This document shows positions 34,612 through 43,670 of a stretch of DNA of 64,000 bases, one piece after another. The notes under the pieces were generated by a model. The model searched no databases and was not told the DNA's origin. It worked only from the letters and a program-made list of their open reading frames with translations. The stretch is from Roseomonas sp. (GTDB lineage: Bacteria > Pseudomonadota > Alphaproteobacteria > Acetobacterales > Acetobacteraceae): assembly GCA_020249925.1 (NCBI GenBank), contig JADCER010000003.1, positions 1 through 64,000 on the forward strand, in the 5' to 3' direction. The translations under genes were made by a program, and so were the position numbers. Position 1 is the first letter of the stretch. The number at the start of each line of letters is the position of its first letter.

Positions 34612-34736
34612 GGCCCGCAAATAGGGCCGGGGGAGAAATTTTGCCAGCACTGTCAACTTAACTGGACATTTGAAGTGTAACATTGATAAGATCGGGCAGG
34701 AAAGGCTCAGCAGGCCCGCACTGATCGGTGCCGGGT

Positions 34737-35300
34737 ATGGCGCAATCAAGACATCGGCAGAACGTGACAGAAACAAACGACCAACTGGACCTTAGGGCGC
34801 ATATTCGCGGTGTCCCGGATTTTCCAAAGCCGGGCATCCTTTTTTATGACATTTCCACCTTGCTTAGGCATGGCCCCGCCTGGCGCACCGCCATGGCGCG
34901 TATGGCTCATGCGATCCGCCCGCATAAGCCTGATCTTTTGGCGGGCGTTGAAAGCCGCGGCTTTCTGGTCGCGGCACCGCTCGCGCTTGAATTGGGGCTT
35001 GGCTTCATCATGCTGCGAAAGCGCGGCAAGCTGCCCGGTGAGCGCATCGGCCTGGATTACGCGCTGGAATACGGCACGGACCGCATTGAAATGCAGGCCG
35101 ACGCCGTCAGCCCTGGTCAACGCGTGGTGATTTTGGATGATCTGTTGGCGACCGGCGGCACTATGGCCGCCGGCATCGCCCTGCTGCGCCAAGCCGGCGC
35201 CGTGGTACCGGCCGCTGCGGCGCTGATTGAACTTTCGTTCCTGAACGGGAGGAAGAAGCTCGATGTCCCATTCGAAGCGCTCGTCTCCTACAGCGAATAG
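34737..35300 (+). CDS. apt: Adenine phosphoribosyltransferase
   Basis: 187 aa from ATG 34737; GTG 34764 ([20 protein letters not shown]) would give 178 aa, closer to the family. [16 protein letters not shown] is the signature N-terminus. The PRPP-binding motif is [33 protein letters not shown] lies over the active site. It salvages adenine to AMP. Its last 38 bases overlap the start of the LOV kinase, an unusual coupling of a housekeeping gene to a sensor. Confidence 0.94.
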   Translation: MAQSRHRQNVTETNDQLDLRAHIRGVPDFPKPGILFYDISTLLRHGPAWRTAMARMAHAIRPHKPDLLAGVESRGFLVAAPLALELGLGFIMLRKRGKLPGERIGLDYALEYGTDRIEMQADAVSPGQRVVILDDLLATGGTMAAGIALLRQAGAVVPAAAALIELSFLNGRKKLDVPFEALVSYSE

Positions 35301-37263
35301 CCTCGCGGCCCATCTGCCAACGCCCTTGCAGGGCGTGCTGAGCGCGGCTGTGCTCGCGACACCAACGGGCATCGTGATTTGCGATCCTAACCTGCCTGAT
35401 TGCCCGATTATCTTCGCCAATCCGGCCTTCTACCGCATCACCGGTTATCCGGAAGAAGAGGTGATCGGGCGCAATTGCCGTTTCCTGCAAGGCCCGGCCA
35501 CCAATCCGCGCCATATCCGCGCGATTCGGGAGGCGATCGAAAAAGGCAAGCCGATTGACGTGGAAATCGTCAATCACCGCAAGGATGGATCGCGCTTCAT
35601 CAATGAACTGCATCTGTCGCCGATTTTCGGTGATGATGGCGAAGTGCGCTATATTTTCGGCATTCAGCATGATGTCTCGGCGCGTGAGCAATTCGCCCGC
35701 GATGCGGAGCGTGCCCGCCGTGCGGCGGAACGCGCCAATGCCGAGAAAAGCGATTTCCTGGCCTTCATGAGCCATGAAATCCGCACGCCGATGAATGGCG
35801 TGATGGGCACGATTTCGCTGCTACTGGACACGACGCTTGATGCCGAACAGCACGCCTATGCGGAAACCGCGCGGCGTTGCGGTGAATTGCTGCTCGCGAC
35901 CGTGAATGAAATGCTTGATCTGTCGCGCATTGAAGCCGGGCATTTGGCGATTGAGGAAGAAGCCTTTGATCTGGCCGCACCCGTTGCCGAAGTGCTTGAT
36001 CTGCTGGCGCCTGCCGTGGCGGAAAAGGGCATTCGCCTTTCCGCGAGCATTGATCCCCTTTTGCCCGCGCGCGTGATTGGTGATGCGCGACGGCTGCGGC
36101 AGGTGCTGCTGAACCTTGCCGATAATGCCGTGAAATTCACGGCCGTTGGCGGTGTTGGCATTCGCGTGGAGCGGGCGGAAGCAACGGGCCAGGTGCGCTT
36201 TGCGGTGGCCGATACCGGGATTGGCATGCCGCCTGAAGTGCAGGCGCGGCTCTTTGGGCGTTTCGCGCAAGGCGGGCCGGAAACCGCGCGGCGCTATGGC
36301 GGTTCTGGCCTTGGCCTCATGATTTGTAAGCGCCTGGTGGGGCTGATGGGCGGGCGCATTGTGCTCGCTTCAACACCGGGCAAGGGATCGACCTTTTCCT
36401 TTGAGATTCCGCTGCGCCCGATTGCGGAATCCGGCCGCCCGCCAAGCACGCTGTTGCCGAGACCCGCGCTGGCAAAACCCCTGCCAGGGGCGCGCGGGCG
36501 CATCCTGATCGCCGAGGATGGGGAAGCCAATCAGCTTGTCGCCGCCGCCATTCTGCGCAAGGCCGGCTATGCGGTGGATTTGGCGCGCGATGGCGAAGAA
36601 GCGCTGGGGGCTGCGCGCACCGCCGCTTATGATCTGGTGCTGATGGATGTGCGCATGCCGCGCATGGATGGGTTGGCGGCAACCGCCGCCATTCGTGGCT
36701 TGGAAGGCCCGGCCGGGCGTGTGCCCATTATTGCCATGACCGCCGCCGCCATGCCCGATGAAGTGGCACGCTGCCTTGCGGCCGGCATGGATGCGCATGT
36801 CGCCAAGCCCATGGATCTGACCGCGCTGCTCTCGGCCGTTTCGGATATGCTGGAAAAACGGCCCCGTCGGCCGCGCGTTGCCTCCGATGAGCCCGATCCT
36901 GCGGGCCCAACGCTGATTGATCATACCACCTTGCAGGAATTGCGCGCGGCGGTCGGCCCTGGGCGCCTGCCGCGGCTGATTGGCGTTTTTGCCGAGGAAA
37001 CCCGCGCCCGTGTGGCACGGCTGACCGCAACCGATGATGTCGGCGTGATCGAGGAAGAGGCGCATGGGCTGAAATCCGCCGCCGGCACTTTTGGCGCGGC
37101 GGCTTTGCGTTCCATTGCGGCGTCGCTTGAGGAAGCCTGCGGTGCGAAGGACATGCTGAAGATTGCGGAACTGCGCAAAGGCTTGGCCAATCTGGTGGAA
37201 AAAAGCCTTGCCGCCTTTCCCTTGGCGCCGGGCGGCGCCGTCAATGTCGGCCGGAATGGGTGA
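35263..37263 (+). CDS. LOV-domain hybrid sensor histidine kinase
   Basis: 666 aa. The N-terminal PAS/LOV domain (about 25-140) has GRNCRFLQG at 69-77, with the photoactive Cys72 that forms an adduct with FMN in blue light, and NHRKDGSRF for flavin contacts. A coiled coil follows. HisKA contains [11 protein letters not shown] (His171). HATPase has an N box near 288, DTGIGM and GSGLGL. A receiver domain carries Asp462 in [15 protein letters not shown]-terminal HPt carries [11 protein letters not shown] (His601). It is a complete phosphorelay in one chain with no transmembrane segment. The output regulator is not adjacent. Confidence 0.92.
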   Translation: MSHSKRSSPTANSLAAHLPTPLQGVLSAAVLATPTGIVICDPNLPDCPIIFANPAFYRITGYPEEEVIGRNCRFLQGPATNPRHIRAIREAIEKGKPIDVEIVNHRKDGSRFINELHLSPIFGDDGEVRYIFGIQHDVSAREQFARDAERARRAAERANAEKSDFLAFMSHEIRTPMNGVMGTISLLLDTTLDAEQHAYAETARRCGELLLATVNEMLDLSRIEAGHLAIEEEAFDLAAPVAEVLDLLAPAVAEKGIRLSASIDPLLPARVIGDARRLRQVLLNLADNAVKFTAVGGVGIRVERAEATGQVRFAVADTGIGMPPEVQARLFGRFAQGGPETARRYGGSGLGLMICKRLVGLMGGRIVLASTPGKGSTFSFEIPLRPIAESGRPPSTLLPRPALAKPLPGARGRILIAEDGEANQLVAAAILRKAGYAVDLARDGEEALGAARTAAYDLVLMDVRMPRMDGLAATAAIRGLEGPAGRVPIIAMTAAAMPDEVARCLAAGMDAHVAKPMDLTALLSAVSDMLEKRPRRPRVASDEPDPAGPTLIDHTTLQELRAAVGPGRLPRLIGVFAEETRARVARLTATDDVGVIEEEAHGLKSAAGTFGAAALRSIAASLEEACGAKDMLKIAELRKGLANLVEKSLAAFPLAPGGAVNVGRNG

Positions 37264-37272
37264 GGGCAGTTT

Positions 37273-37968
37273 TCAGGCAATCTCCCTGATCAGCTTGCGT
37301 CTGACAGCCTGGCCAAAGCTGTTGAAATCCTCGGCCACGATATAGAATGCACCGGGGCCGCCGATCACATGGTCGCGGAAATAGAGATCAAGATTGGGTG
37401 GCGGCGGGCGGCCAAAGGTTGGGCGATCATTCATGATTGGCAGGGCATTGATCACAATACCCTCGGCCACTGCCTCATCACGCACAACATCAACCAATGG
37501 CCCGCTATTGTTCACCCCATCGCCCGAGACATCAATCACGCGCCGCGTTGCCTCATACGGGCAGGCCGCCAATTCGCGGCGCGCATGGATGATGGCGCCC
37601 GAGATGGAGGTCCAGGATAGCGAGGCACGCGGCGCGCGCGCCAAGGCCTCAGCCCATTGCCGCGCATCGGCTTCTGTTGCGATGCGTGTCCAGGGCAGGA
37701 CGGTACGCTGATACTCAATCCCCGCCCATTCGATATAGACCAAGCCAATCGCGCCGATCATCCCGCCGCGAATGGCGGCCAACACCGCCGGATCGGTCAC
37801 CGCATCGCGGTAGCCTTCGCGCTGCAGCTTTGCCTCATCCTCATCAATCGAGCGTGAGACATCAACGGCGAGCACAAGCGCGACATCTACAGGTTCGGTG
37901 GCCCGCGCCCTGGTATTCGCAGCGAGAACCGCGCCGCCGGTGGCGGCCAAAAGCCTACGACGATGCAT
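37273..37968 (-). CDS. DUF1194 (VWA-like) exported protein
   Basis: 231 aa with AAAGGGG upstream of the start. The N-terminus MHRRRLLAATGGAVLAANTR is a Tat-like/Sec signal. The MIDAS-type segment is ALVLAVDVSRSIDEDE (DxSxS). GLVYIEWAG, the Ser-rich SLSWTSISGAIIHA, and VIDVSGDGVNNSG (second metal Asp) follow. The protein should be a periplasmic von Willebrand A fold that binds a divalent cation and a partner. The partner is unknown. It is convergent with the kinase gene. Confidence 0.88.
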   Translation of the reverse strand: MHRRRLLAATGGAVLAANTRARATEPVDVALVLAVDVSRSIDEDEAKLQREGYRDAVTDPAVLAAIRGGMIGAIGLVYIEWAGIEYQRTVLPWTRIATEADARQWAEALARAPRASLSWTSISGAIIHARRELAACPYEATRRVIDVSGDGVNNSGPLVDVVRDEAVAEGIVINALPIMNDRPTFGRPPPPNLDLYFRDHVIGGPGAFYIVAEDFNSFGQAVRRKLIREIA

Positions 37969-38018
37969 GATGCGCCCCTTTCGCTGAGCGCCATGATGCT
38001 GCCGAAGCCGGGGGCGAA

Positions 38019-38117
38019 TTACAAGTTCTTCAGTACAACCTCAGCGACACGCGTGGCATCTTCTTCGCTCATATAGGCATGCATGGGCAGCGACAGGACC
38101 TGGCCCGTCAGCCTTGC
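38019..38117 (-). repeat. Duplicated 3' end of the DegT aminotransferase gene
   Basis: This segment repeats 39228-39326, the last 33 codons and stop of the aminotransferase gene, in the same orientation with only about two differences in the first 95 bases. It has no gene body attached. The PEP-enzyme-like gene at 38295 lies between the two copies. The other bases of this 326-base gap (37969-38018, 38118-38294) show no recognisable gene or integrase. Confidence 0.88.
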
Positions 38118-38294
38118 GGCGGGCGGCAAGTCGCGTCATGCTCGTTTTTCATTTCCTATCCGCGATGCTCTGATCGGGTGAGTTTCGGCACGGCACGCTG
38201 CGAGTCGGGGCAAGGCTGGACTGCACCGACCATCGCGAAACCGTTCCAGGCATTCCCCTGGTCACGACCCTTCGCTTGCAGGGGCCATCCAAAA

Positions 38295-39212
38295 ATGCGG
38301 TATCAACTAGCACTAAGCGCCGAAGACATCACAGATCAGGTCTGGAAGGATTTCAATGGCGTCGGGTTGCTGCGCGGCGAGTATATCCTGAGGAAGGCCG
38401 GGATCTATTCAACCCATCCGAACGCCAGCGGTGTCATCAGGGGGTATCTTGATCGGGTTTGTCGGTTGTTCCCGGCGCAGCCAGTCTGGTATCGATTTGC
38501 TGAGTTGGAGGTCGCCGAGGCGAATGCCCTGGCCGGAGTCGACCACATCCTGCCCAACGAGCGCAATCCGGTTGTCGGTTTGCGTGGGGTGAGGCGGGCC
38601 ATGCGATATTCGGACAGCTTCGGGGCAGAAATTGATGCCATTCTTCCGTGCCTGCGGGATCACTCCAACCTGGGTGTAATTGTGCCGTTCGTGAGCGACC
38701 CAACCGAGGTCGCCTTCGTCAAGGCAGAGCTTCTGCGGCGGGGTGTGTCACCACCTTTTGGCATGATGGCAGAGATACCAGCCGCCATTCTACGGCTCGA
38801 AGACTTCCTGAAGCTTGGCGTTGAATGCGTGTTGATTGGAATGAATGATCTGACGGGCCTGGTGCTTGGGATTGAGCGGGGAAAAGATAAGGCATGTTTC
38901 AGACACCCCGCGATCCGGGAGCTGATCTCAATGGCGCGCGCAAAGACGACCGCATACGAGGTGACGCTATCCGTCGCCGGTTATATTGACCGGCCGTTCC
39001 TGCGGATGGCTGCCGATATTGGGGTTGATTACGCGGTACTGCATTATAGTAGTCTGAAGGAGATTTTCCCTGGGAAGTTCCCAAATTTGGCCGAGCAGCA
39101 TAACCTTCGGGCAATCAAGGAAAAAACCAAACGCATGATTGCGGATTTTGAGGCCAATCGAATTTCTCTTGCGCCTCGTGCCGGTCACAAGAGGGGTTCG
39201 GCCTCGGATTGA
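38295..39212 (+). CDS. Stand-alone PEP-utilising-enzyme TIM-barrel domain protein
   Basis: 305 aa from ATG 38295. It matches only the C-terminal barrel of PEP synthase/PPDK/enzyme I: GVGLLRGEYILR (22-33), NPVVGLRGVRRA (91-102), VIVPFVSDPTEV, MMAEIPAAI (catalytic-type Glu160), IGMNDLTGLVLGIERGK (Asn and metal/phosphate site). The catalytic Cys loop of the family (GxCG) is replaced by VTLSVAGYI at 223-231, so classical proton transfer to PEP is unlikely. The phosphohistidine and ATP-grasp domains are absent. GC looks lower than its neighbours. Direct repeats of degT DNA flank it, suggesting insertion. Confidence 0.8.
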   Translation: MRYQLALSAEDITDQVWKDFNGVGLLRGEYILRKAGIYSTHPNASGVIRGYLDRVCRLFPAQPVWYRFAELEVAEANALAGVDHILPNERNPVVGLRGVRRAMRYSDSFGAEIDAILPCLRDHSNLGVIVPFVSDPTEVAFVKAELLRRGVSPPFGMMAEIPAAILRLEDFLKLGVECVLIGMNDLTGLVLGIERGKDKACFRHPAIRELISMARAKTTAYEVTLSVAGYIDRPFLRMAADIGVDYAVLHYSSLKEIFPGKFPNLAEQHNLRAIKEKTKRMIADFEANRISLAPRAGHKRGSASD

Positions 39213-39227
39213 CTGGCGTGATGCCCT

Positions 39228-40382
39228 TTACAAGTTCTTCAGTACAACCTCAGCGACACGCGCGGCATCTTCTTCGCTCATATAGGCATGCATGGGCAGC
39301 GACAGGACCTGGCCCGCCAGCCTTTCACTGATCGCAAGCGGCGGTGCATCGCCTGCGAAGGCCACCGCGTGATGCGCTGCATAGGCAGGCTGGCGATGCA
39401 GGGGTTTCGGGTAATAGACGCCGCTGCCAATCCGTTCCGCCGTCAGCGCCGCCTGGACCTTGCTCCGCTGGTCGCTGTCACGCAGGCGAATGGTGTAAAG
39501 CCCCCAGGCATTCACCGCGCCGGCAGGCGCGGCCTGAATGCCAACCTTGGTCGCGAAGGCGGTATTATAAACCGCAGCGATTTTCGCCCGCATGGCGAGT
39601 TCGCCGGCCAGCAACGGCAATTTCGCGGCCAGGATGGTCGCCTGGATGGTATCTATCCGGCCATTCATGCCGGTGCGCTCCACCTCATAGCGGGTCTTGC
39701 CTTCGCCATGGGTGCGGAGACTCCGGTAAAGCTCTGCCCGCGCCGCATCATCCGTGATCAGGGCCCCCGCATCGCCATAAGCGCCAAGCGTCTTGGTGGG
39801 GTAGAAGGAAAGCGCGGTCGCATGCGCCCAACGCCCGAGTTTCTTGCCATTGATGCTGGCACCAAACGCCTGCGCGGCATCATCCAGCGCGAACATGTCT
39901 TCCCGTGCGCAAATCGCCTCAATCGCGGGCCAATCCGCTGGCAGACCAAACAGATCAACGCCCACCACGGCGCGGGGGCGGAGCCAGCCGCGGCGCTTCA
40001 CTTCTTCAATACGCCGTTCCAAATCGGCGATGTCCATGTTGTAGCTGAATTTATCAACATCCACGAAAACCGGCGTCGCACCCAGCACCAAAGGCACTTC
40101 GGCGGTGGCGGTATAGGTAAAGGCGGGCAGGAACACCGCATCCCCGCGCCCGATCCCTTCCGCCATCATGGCGATCTGCAGCGCATCCGTACCCGATGAA
40201 ACACCAACACAATGGGCCGCCCCGGCGAAACCCGCCAGGCCCGCTTCAAGTTCCGCCACTTCGGGGCCCATGATGAAGCGGCCCGAATCGAGCACTGCGG
40301 CAATGCGCCGATCAAGATCTGGCCGGATCAGCTTTTGCTGCGCCATCACGTCAAACAATTGAATGGGGCGAGGTTCGCTCAT
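39228..40382 (-). CDS. DegT/DnrJ/EryC1/StrS-family sugar aminotransferase
   Basis: 384 aa. PLP fold type I: GVSSGTDALQIAMMAEGIG, TYTATAEVPLVLGATPVFVD, LDDAAQAFGA (Asp), ATALSFYPTKTLGAYGDAGA with the Schiff-base Lys, and GMNGRIDTIQATILAAKL. It transaminates keto-sugar nucleotides using glutamate in lipopolysaccharide or polysaccharide synthesis. The last 33 codons are duplicated at 38019. No sugar epimerase or dehydratase lies nearby. The DUF4214-like gene at 40489 is upstream on the same strand, about 106 bases away. Confidence 0.92.
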   Translation of the reverse strand: MSEPRPIQLFDVMAQQKLIRPDLDRRIAAVLDSGRFIMGPEVAELEAGLAGFAGAAHCVGVSSGTDALQIAMMAEGIGRGDAVFLPAFTYTATAEVPLVLGATPVFVDVDKFSYNMDIADLERRIEEVKRRGWLRPRAVVGVDLFGLPADWPAIEAICAREDMFALDDAAQAFGASINGKKLGRWAHATALSFYPTKTLGAYGDAGALITDDAARAELYRSLRTHGEGKTRYEVERTGMNGRIDTIQATILAAKLPLLAGELAMRAKIAAVYNTAFATKVGIQAAPAGAVNAWGLYTIRLRDSDQRSKVQAALTAERIGSGVYYPKPLHRQPAYAAHHAVAFAGDAPPLAISERLAGQVLSLPMHAYMSEEDAARVAEVVLKNL

Positions 40383-40488
40383 CCGGCACGGGACCCTTTC
40401 GAAAAATCAGGGTCGAAACTGAACCCCAAAGGCCCGCCTGCCAAGGCTTGGACCATCACGAATGATTTCCGCCCGCTTCAAGGCGAAA

Positions 40489-40890
40489 TTATGGATCCTG
40501 TTGCAAGGCCTCACGCCGCGCAGCACGCAAGGCTTCAAGGCATTCAGCCAAGGGCGCTTCCAGCGCGGCGAGGCCGGCCGCATCCAAACTCCCAAGGCTT
40601 TCGCGCAGCGCCGTGATCAAGGCTTCGGGCGCGGCTGCCGGCGGGGTGGCGGCCGGCATTTCTGCATCATCCCAGATGATGTGTATTGCCTCGCCCTGGC
40701 GGCGGGCTTCGCTACTGGCCGCGAACCCCTCGATCAGGCTGCGGCGGCAACCGGGATCAGCCTCGATCACGTCCCGGTGATGGCGATAGCCGCCCTCATC
40801 CGGGCCGCGCAGCAGGATGCGCCGGTAGATATTGACGATGAATTCATGGTCCGACCCCTGCATGAGGTCCTGACCCTTGAGTACGCGCAT
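40489..40890 (-). CDS. DUF4214-like protein
   Basis: 133 aa from ATG 40890, with GGAAAGG five bases upstream; TTG 40914 is possible. DHEFIVNIYRRILLRGPDEG then GYRHHRDVI matches the DUF4214 helix-loop repeat found in surface and glycan-related proteins. An Ala/Pro linker leads to a Leu/Ala-rich coiled-coil tail (ITALRESLGSLDAAGLAALE). It has no signal peptide. It is probably in one transcript with the sugar aminotransferase. Confidence 0.7.
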   Translation of the reverse strand: MRVLKGQDLMQGSDHEFIVNIYRRILLRGPDEGGYRHHRDVIEADPGCRRSLIEGFAASSEARRQGEAIHIIWDDAEMPAATPPAAAPEALITALRESLGSLDAAGLAALEAPLAECLEALRAARREALQQDP

Positions 40891-40953
40891 GCGACCTTTC
40901 CCGTCATCAACCAACCATGATTAACGCCTTATCCGGGCAAAGCTTCGCCGCCG

Positions 40954-41394
40954 TCAACGCCGTGCGTCAAAAAATCCCCGCAGCAGGGAGGCGCATTCGC
41001 CTTCCCTGAGGCCGCCCACCACTTCGGGCTGGTGATGGCAGGATGATGCCGCGAAAACCCGCGCCCCGTGATCCACCCCGCCGCCCTTTGGGTCATAAGC
41101 GCCAAACACCACCCGCGCCACGCGGAAGAAGGACGCCGCCTGGGCGCACATGGGGCAGGGTTCGAGCGTCACGGTCAGGGTGCAATCACCAAGGCGGGTT
41201 TGACCGAGCTTCCGGGCAGCCTCCCGCAACGCGAGCAATTCCGCATGGGCGGAGGGGTCATGGCGCGCTTCCACCTCATTGCCGGCGCGCGCCAGCACCT
41301 GGCCGGATTTGTCCGTCACCACGGCACCCACCGGCACCTCACCGCGGGCGGCGGCGGCGCGGGCCTCTTCCAGCGCAATCTCCATGGGCGTCAT
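40954..41394 (-). CDS. tadA: tRNA adenosine(34) deaminase
   Basis: 146 aa. Zinc-binding HAELLALREAARKLG (HAE, catalytic Glu) and EPCPMCAQA (PCxxC) define the CDA superfamily; YDPKGGGVDHG fits the TadA loop. It converts A34 to inosine in tRNA-Arg(ACG). It is divergent from the amidotransferase at 41475 (80-base gap). Relatives that deaminate guanine are similar, but this length and these motifs favour TadA. Confidence 0.92.
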   Translation of the reverse strand: MTPMEIALEEARAAAARGEVPVGAVVTDKSGQVLARAGNEVEARHDPSAHAELLALREAARKLGQTRLGDCTLTVTLEPCPMCAQAASFFRVARVVFGAYDPKGGGVDHGARVFAASSCHHQPEVVGGLREGECASLLRGFFDARR

Positions 41395-41474
41395 GGCGCC
41401 TTCCTGCCTTGCCGGGGCTCGCCGGTCCAGGGGGCGCGATTCCCTTTTCGCCCAATCCAGCCTAAAGCTGCGCC

Positions 41475-42191
41475 ATGCGATCCCTTCCCCTGATTGGTGT
41501 CACCCTCGATTCCGAAGAGGCCGGCGGCTGGTCCAAGCTGCCCTGGTATGCGCTGCGGCGGAATTACTTCTCTGCCATTGTTGCCGCCGGTGGCTTGCCC
41601 GTGGCGCTGCCCCATCATCCCGAAATGGCGGAAGCCTATCTGGCTGAGGTGGATGGGCTGGTGGTGACCGGTGGCGCCTTTGATGTGGACCCGGCCCTTT
41701 GGGGCGGCGGCGCGCCGCACCCGAAGGTCACGCTGAAGCCTGGCCGGACGGATTTCGAAATGGCCGCAACGCGCGCAGCCCTTGCGCGCGACAAGCCCGT
41801 GCTTGGGATCTGCGGCGGGCAGCAATTGCTCGCGGTGGCGCTTGGCGGGCGCCTGATCCAGCACATCCCGGATGAGGTGCCGGGCGCTTTGGCGCATGAA
41901 CAGCCCAATCCGCGCACCGAGCCGGGGCATGAGGTGACGCTGACGGAGGGCAGCATGCTCTCGCGCATTATCGGCAAGCCGCGCATGGCGGTGAATTCCG
42001 CGCATCACCAGGCGGTGGCGAGTATTGGCGATGGCGCGCTGGTCAATGCCATCGCCCCTGATGGCGTGATTGAGGGCATTGAACACCCCGGCTACCGCTT
42101 CGCGCTTGGCGTGCAATGGCATCCGGAATATGCGGTTGACCCCGACGACCCGGCGATTTTCCGCGCTTTCATCGCGGCCTGCCGCGCATGA
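41475..42191 (+). CDS. Class I glutamine amidotransferase-like (PuuD/gamma-Glu-GABA hydrolase family)
   Basis: 238 aa. The nucleophile elbow is LGICGGQQLLAVALGG (Cys), the His-Glu pair is VQWHPEY. VVTGGAFDVDPALWGG and GRTDFEMAATRAALARDKPV match the gamma-glutamyl-GABA hydrolase branch. It probably hydrolyses gamma-glutamyl amides, as in polyamine breakdown. ATGA overlap couples it to the pseudouridine synthase at 42188, an odd functional pairing. Confidence 0.86.
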   Translation: MRSLPLIGVTLDSEEAGGWSKLPWYALRRNYFSAIVAAGGLPVALPHHPEMAEAYLAEVDGLVVTGGAFDVDPALWGGGAPHPKVTLKPGRTDFEMAATRAALARDKPVLGICGGQQLLAVALGGRLIQHIPDEVPGALAHEQPNPRTEPGHEVTLTEGSMLSRIIGKPRMAVNSAHHQAVASIGDGALVNAIAPDGVIEGIEHPGYRFALGVQWHPEYAVDPDDPAIFRAFIAACRA

Positions 42192-43060
42192 GCAGCGAAG
42201 AAGCCACTGAGGCCGAAGCGCCGCGCGGTGAACGCATTGCGAAATTCCTCGCCCGCGCAGGCGTGGCCTCTCGCCGTGATGCGGAAAAGCTGATCGCGGA
42301 AGGGTTGGTGCGGCTGGGCGGGAAATTGGTGACCAGCCCTGCGACTTTTGTCTCACCGGGTGATGCGATCACGGTGAATGGCAAGCCTGTCGCCAATCCG
42401 GAACGCACGCGGCTGTTCCGCTACCACAAGCCAACCGGCTTTGTGACAACGCATCGCGATCCGGAAGGCCGGCCCACGGTTTTCGCCAATCTACCGCAGG
42501 GCTTGCCGCGCCTGGTTTCGGTCGGGCGGCTTGATCTGACCAGCGAAGGGCTTTTGCTGCTGACCAATGATGGCGCGCTGGCGCGCAAGCTGGAATTGCC
42601 GGCCAATGGTTGGCTCAGGCGCTATCGCGTGCGCGTGCATGGCAAGGTGGATGAACGCGCCTTGGCGGCCCTCGCACGGGGCGTCACCGTGGATGGCGTG
42701 GCTTATGGCCCGATCGAAGCTGGGCTTGATGCGCGCATGGGCACCAATGCCTGGCTGACGGTGGCGCTGCGGGAGGGCAAGAACCGCGAAGTGCGCAAAG
42801 TCATGGCGCATCTTGGGCTGGTAGTGACGCGCCTGATCCGCACGGCCTATGGCCCTTTTCAATTGGGCTCGCTGCCGCGCGGCGCGGCAGAGGAAGTGAA
42901 TGCCAAGGTGCTGCGCGAGCAATTGGGCATTGATGCGCCAAAGCGTGGGCGCGAAGCAATGGCAGAACCGGAACCACCCGAAGCGCCGCAGGCAAAGCCG
43001 CAACGCCCGCCCCGCGCGCGCCATGCCGGGCCGCAAACGCCGCGCCGCGGCAAGGGCTGA
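42188..43060 (+). CDS. RluB/RsuA-family rRNA pseudouridine synthase
   Basis: 290 aa. N-terminal S4 RNA-binding domain ERIAKFLARAGVASRRDAEK; then YHKPTGFVTTHRDPEGRPTV; the catalytic Asp is in SVGRLDLTSEGLLLLTNDG; LREGKNREVRKVMAHLGL closes the fold. It isomerises uridine in 23S (or 16S) rRNA. A C-terminal Pro/Arg/Lys-rich tail of about 40 residues follows, probably binding RNA. It overlaps the previous gene and the rsmD start (TGATG at 43060). Confidence 0.9.
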   Translation: MSSEEATEAEAPRGERIAKFLARAGVASRRDAEKLIAEGLVRLGGKLVTSPATFVSPGDAITVNGKPVANPERTRLFRYHKPTGFVTTHRDPEGRPTVFANLPQGLPRLVSVGRLDLTSEGLLLLTNDGALARKLELPANGWLRRYRVRVHGKVDERALAALARGVTVDGVAYGPIEAGLDARMGTNAWLTVALREGKNREVRKVMAHLGLVVTRLIRTAYGPFQLGSLPRGAAEEVNAKVLREQLGIDAPKRGREAMAEPEPPEAPQAKPQRPPRARHAGPQTPRRGKG

Positions 43061-43641
43061 TGCGGATCATCGCCGGGCGCTGGAAGGGGCGCGCGCTGAT
43101 CGCTCCGCCCGGCCTTGCCACGCGCCCGACCAGTGACCGCGCGCGGCAGGCGATATTTGATCAGCTTTGGCACGCGCCCTGGGCGGGGCGCGCCGTGGTT
43201 GAAAACGCCGTGGTGCTGGATGGCTTCGCCGGCACCGGCGCCATGGGGCTTGAGGCACTCTCACGCGGCGCAGCGCAGGTCTTTTTCATGGAACAGGATC
43301 GCGCCGCGCTCACGACGCTGCGCGCCAATATCGCCGCCTGCAAGGCCGGTGATGCCTGCCGCGTGATTGTGGGGGATGTCACCGCACCACCGCAAGCTGC
43401 CACGCCATGCAACCTGGTGTTTCTCGACCCACCCTATGGCAAGGGGCTGGTGCCGCGCGCCCTGGGTGCCTTGCAGGCCAAGGGCTGGATCGCGCCCGGC
43501 GCGCTGATCATCGCCGAGACTGGGCGCGATGAAGCAGCGGTAATGCTTCCGGGTTTTGAGGTTGTCTCAACGCGTGATCATGGCGCCGCGCGGCTTTCTG
43601 CCTTGCGCGCCGCAGCGCATTGCGAAGACGCCGCAAGCTGA
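43060..43641 (+). CDS. rsmD: 16S rRNA (guanine966-N2)-methyltransferase
   Basis: 193 aa. MRIIAGRWKGRALIAPPGLA and TRPTSDRARQAIFDQL are signature sequences of RsmD. VLDGFAGTGAMGLEALSRGA is the SAM site and LVFLDPPYGKGL is motif IV (DPPY). It methylates G966 of 16S rRNA. It is the third gene of an overlapping run with the pseudouridine synthase, a common rRNA-modification pairing in alphaproteobacteria. Confidence 0.94.
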   Translation: MRIIAGRWKGRALIAPPGLATRPTSDRARQAIFDQLWHAPWAGRAVVENAVVLDGFAGTGAMGLEALSRGAAQVFFMEQDRAALTTLRANIAACKAGDACRVIVGDVTAPPQAATPCNLVFLDPPYGKGLVPRALGALQAKGWIAPGALIIAETGRDEAAVMLPGFEVVSTRDHGAARLSALRAAAHCEDAAS

Positions 43642-43670
43642 TACGCTCTTCCGAAACGGGGAGGTTCATC

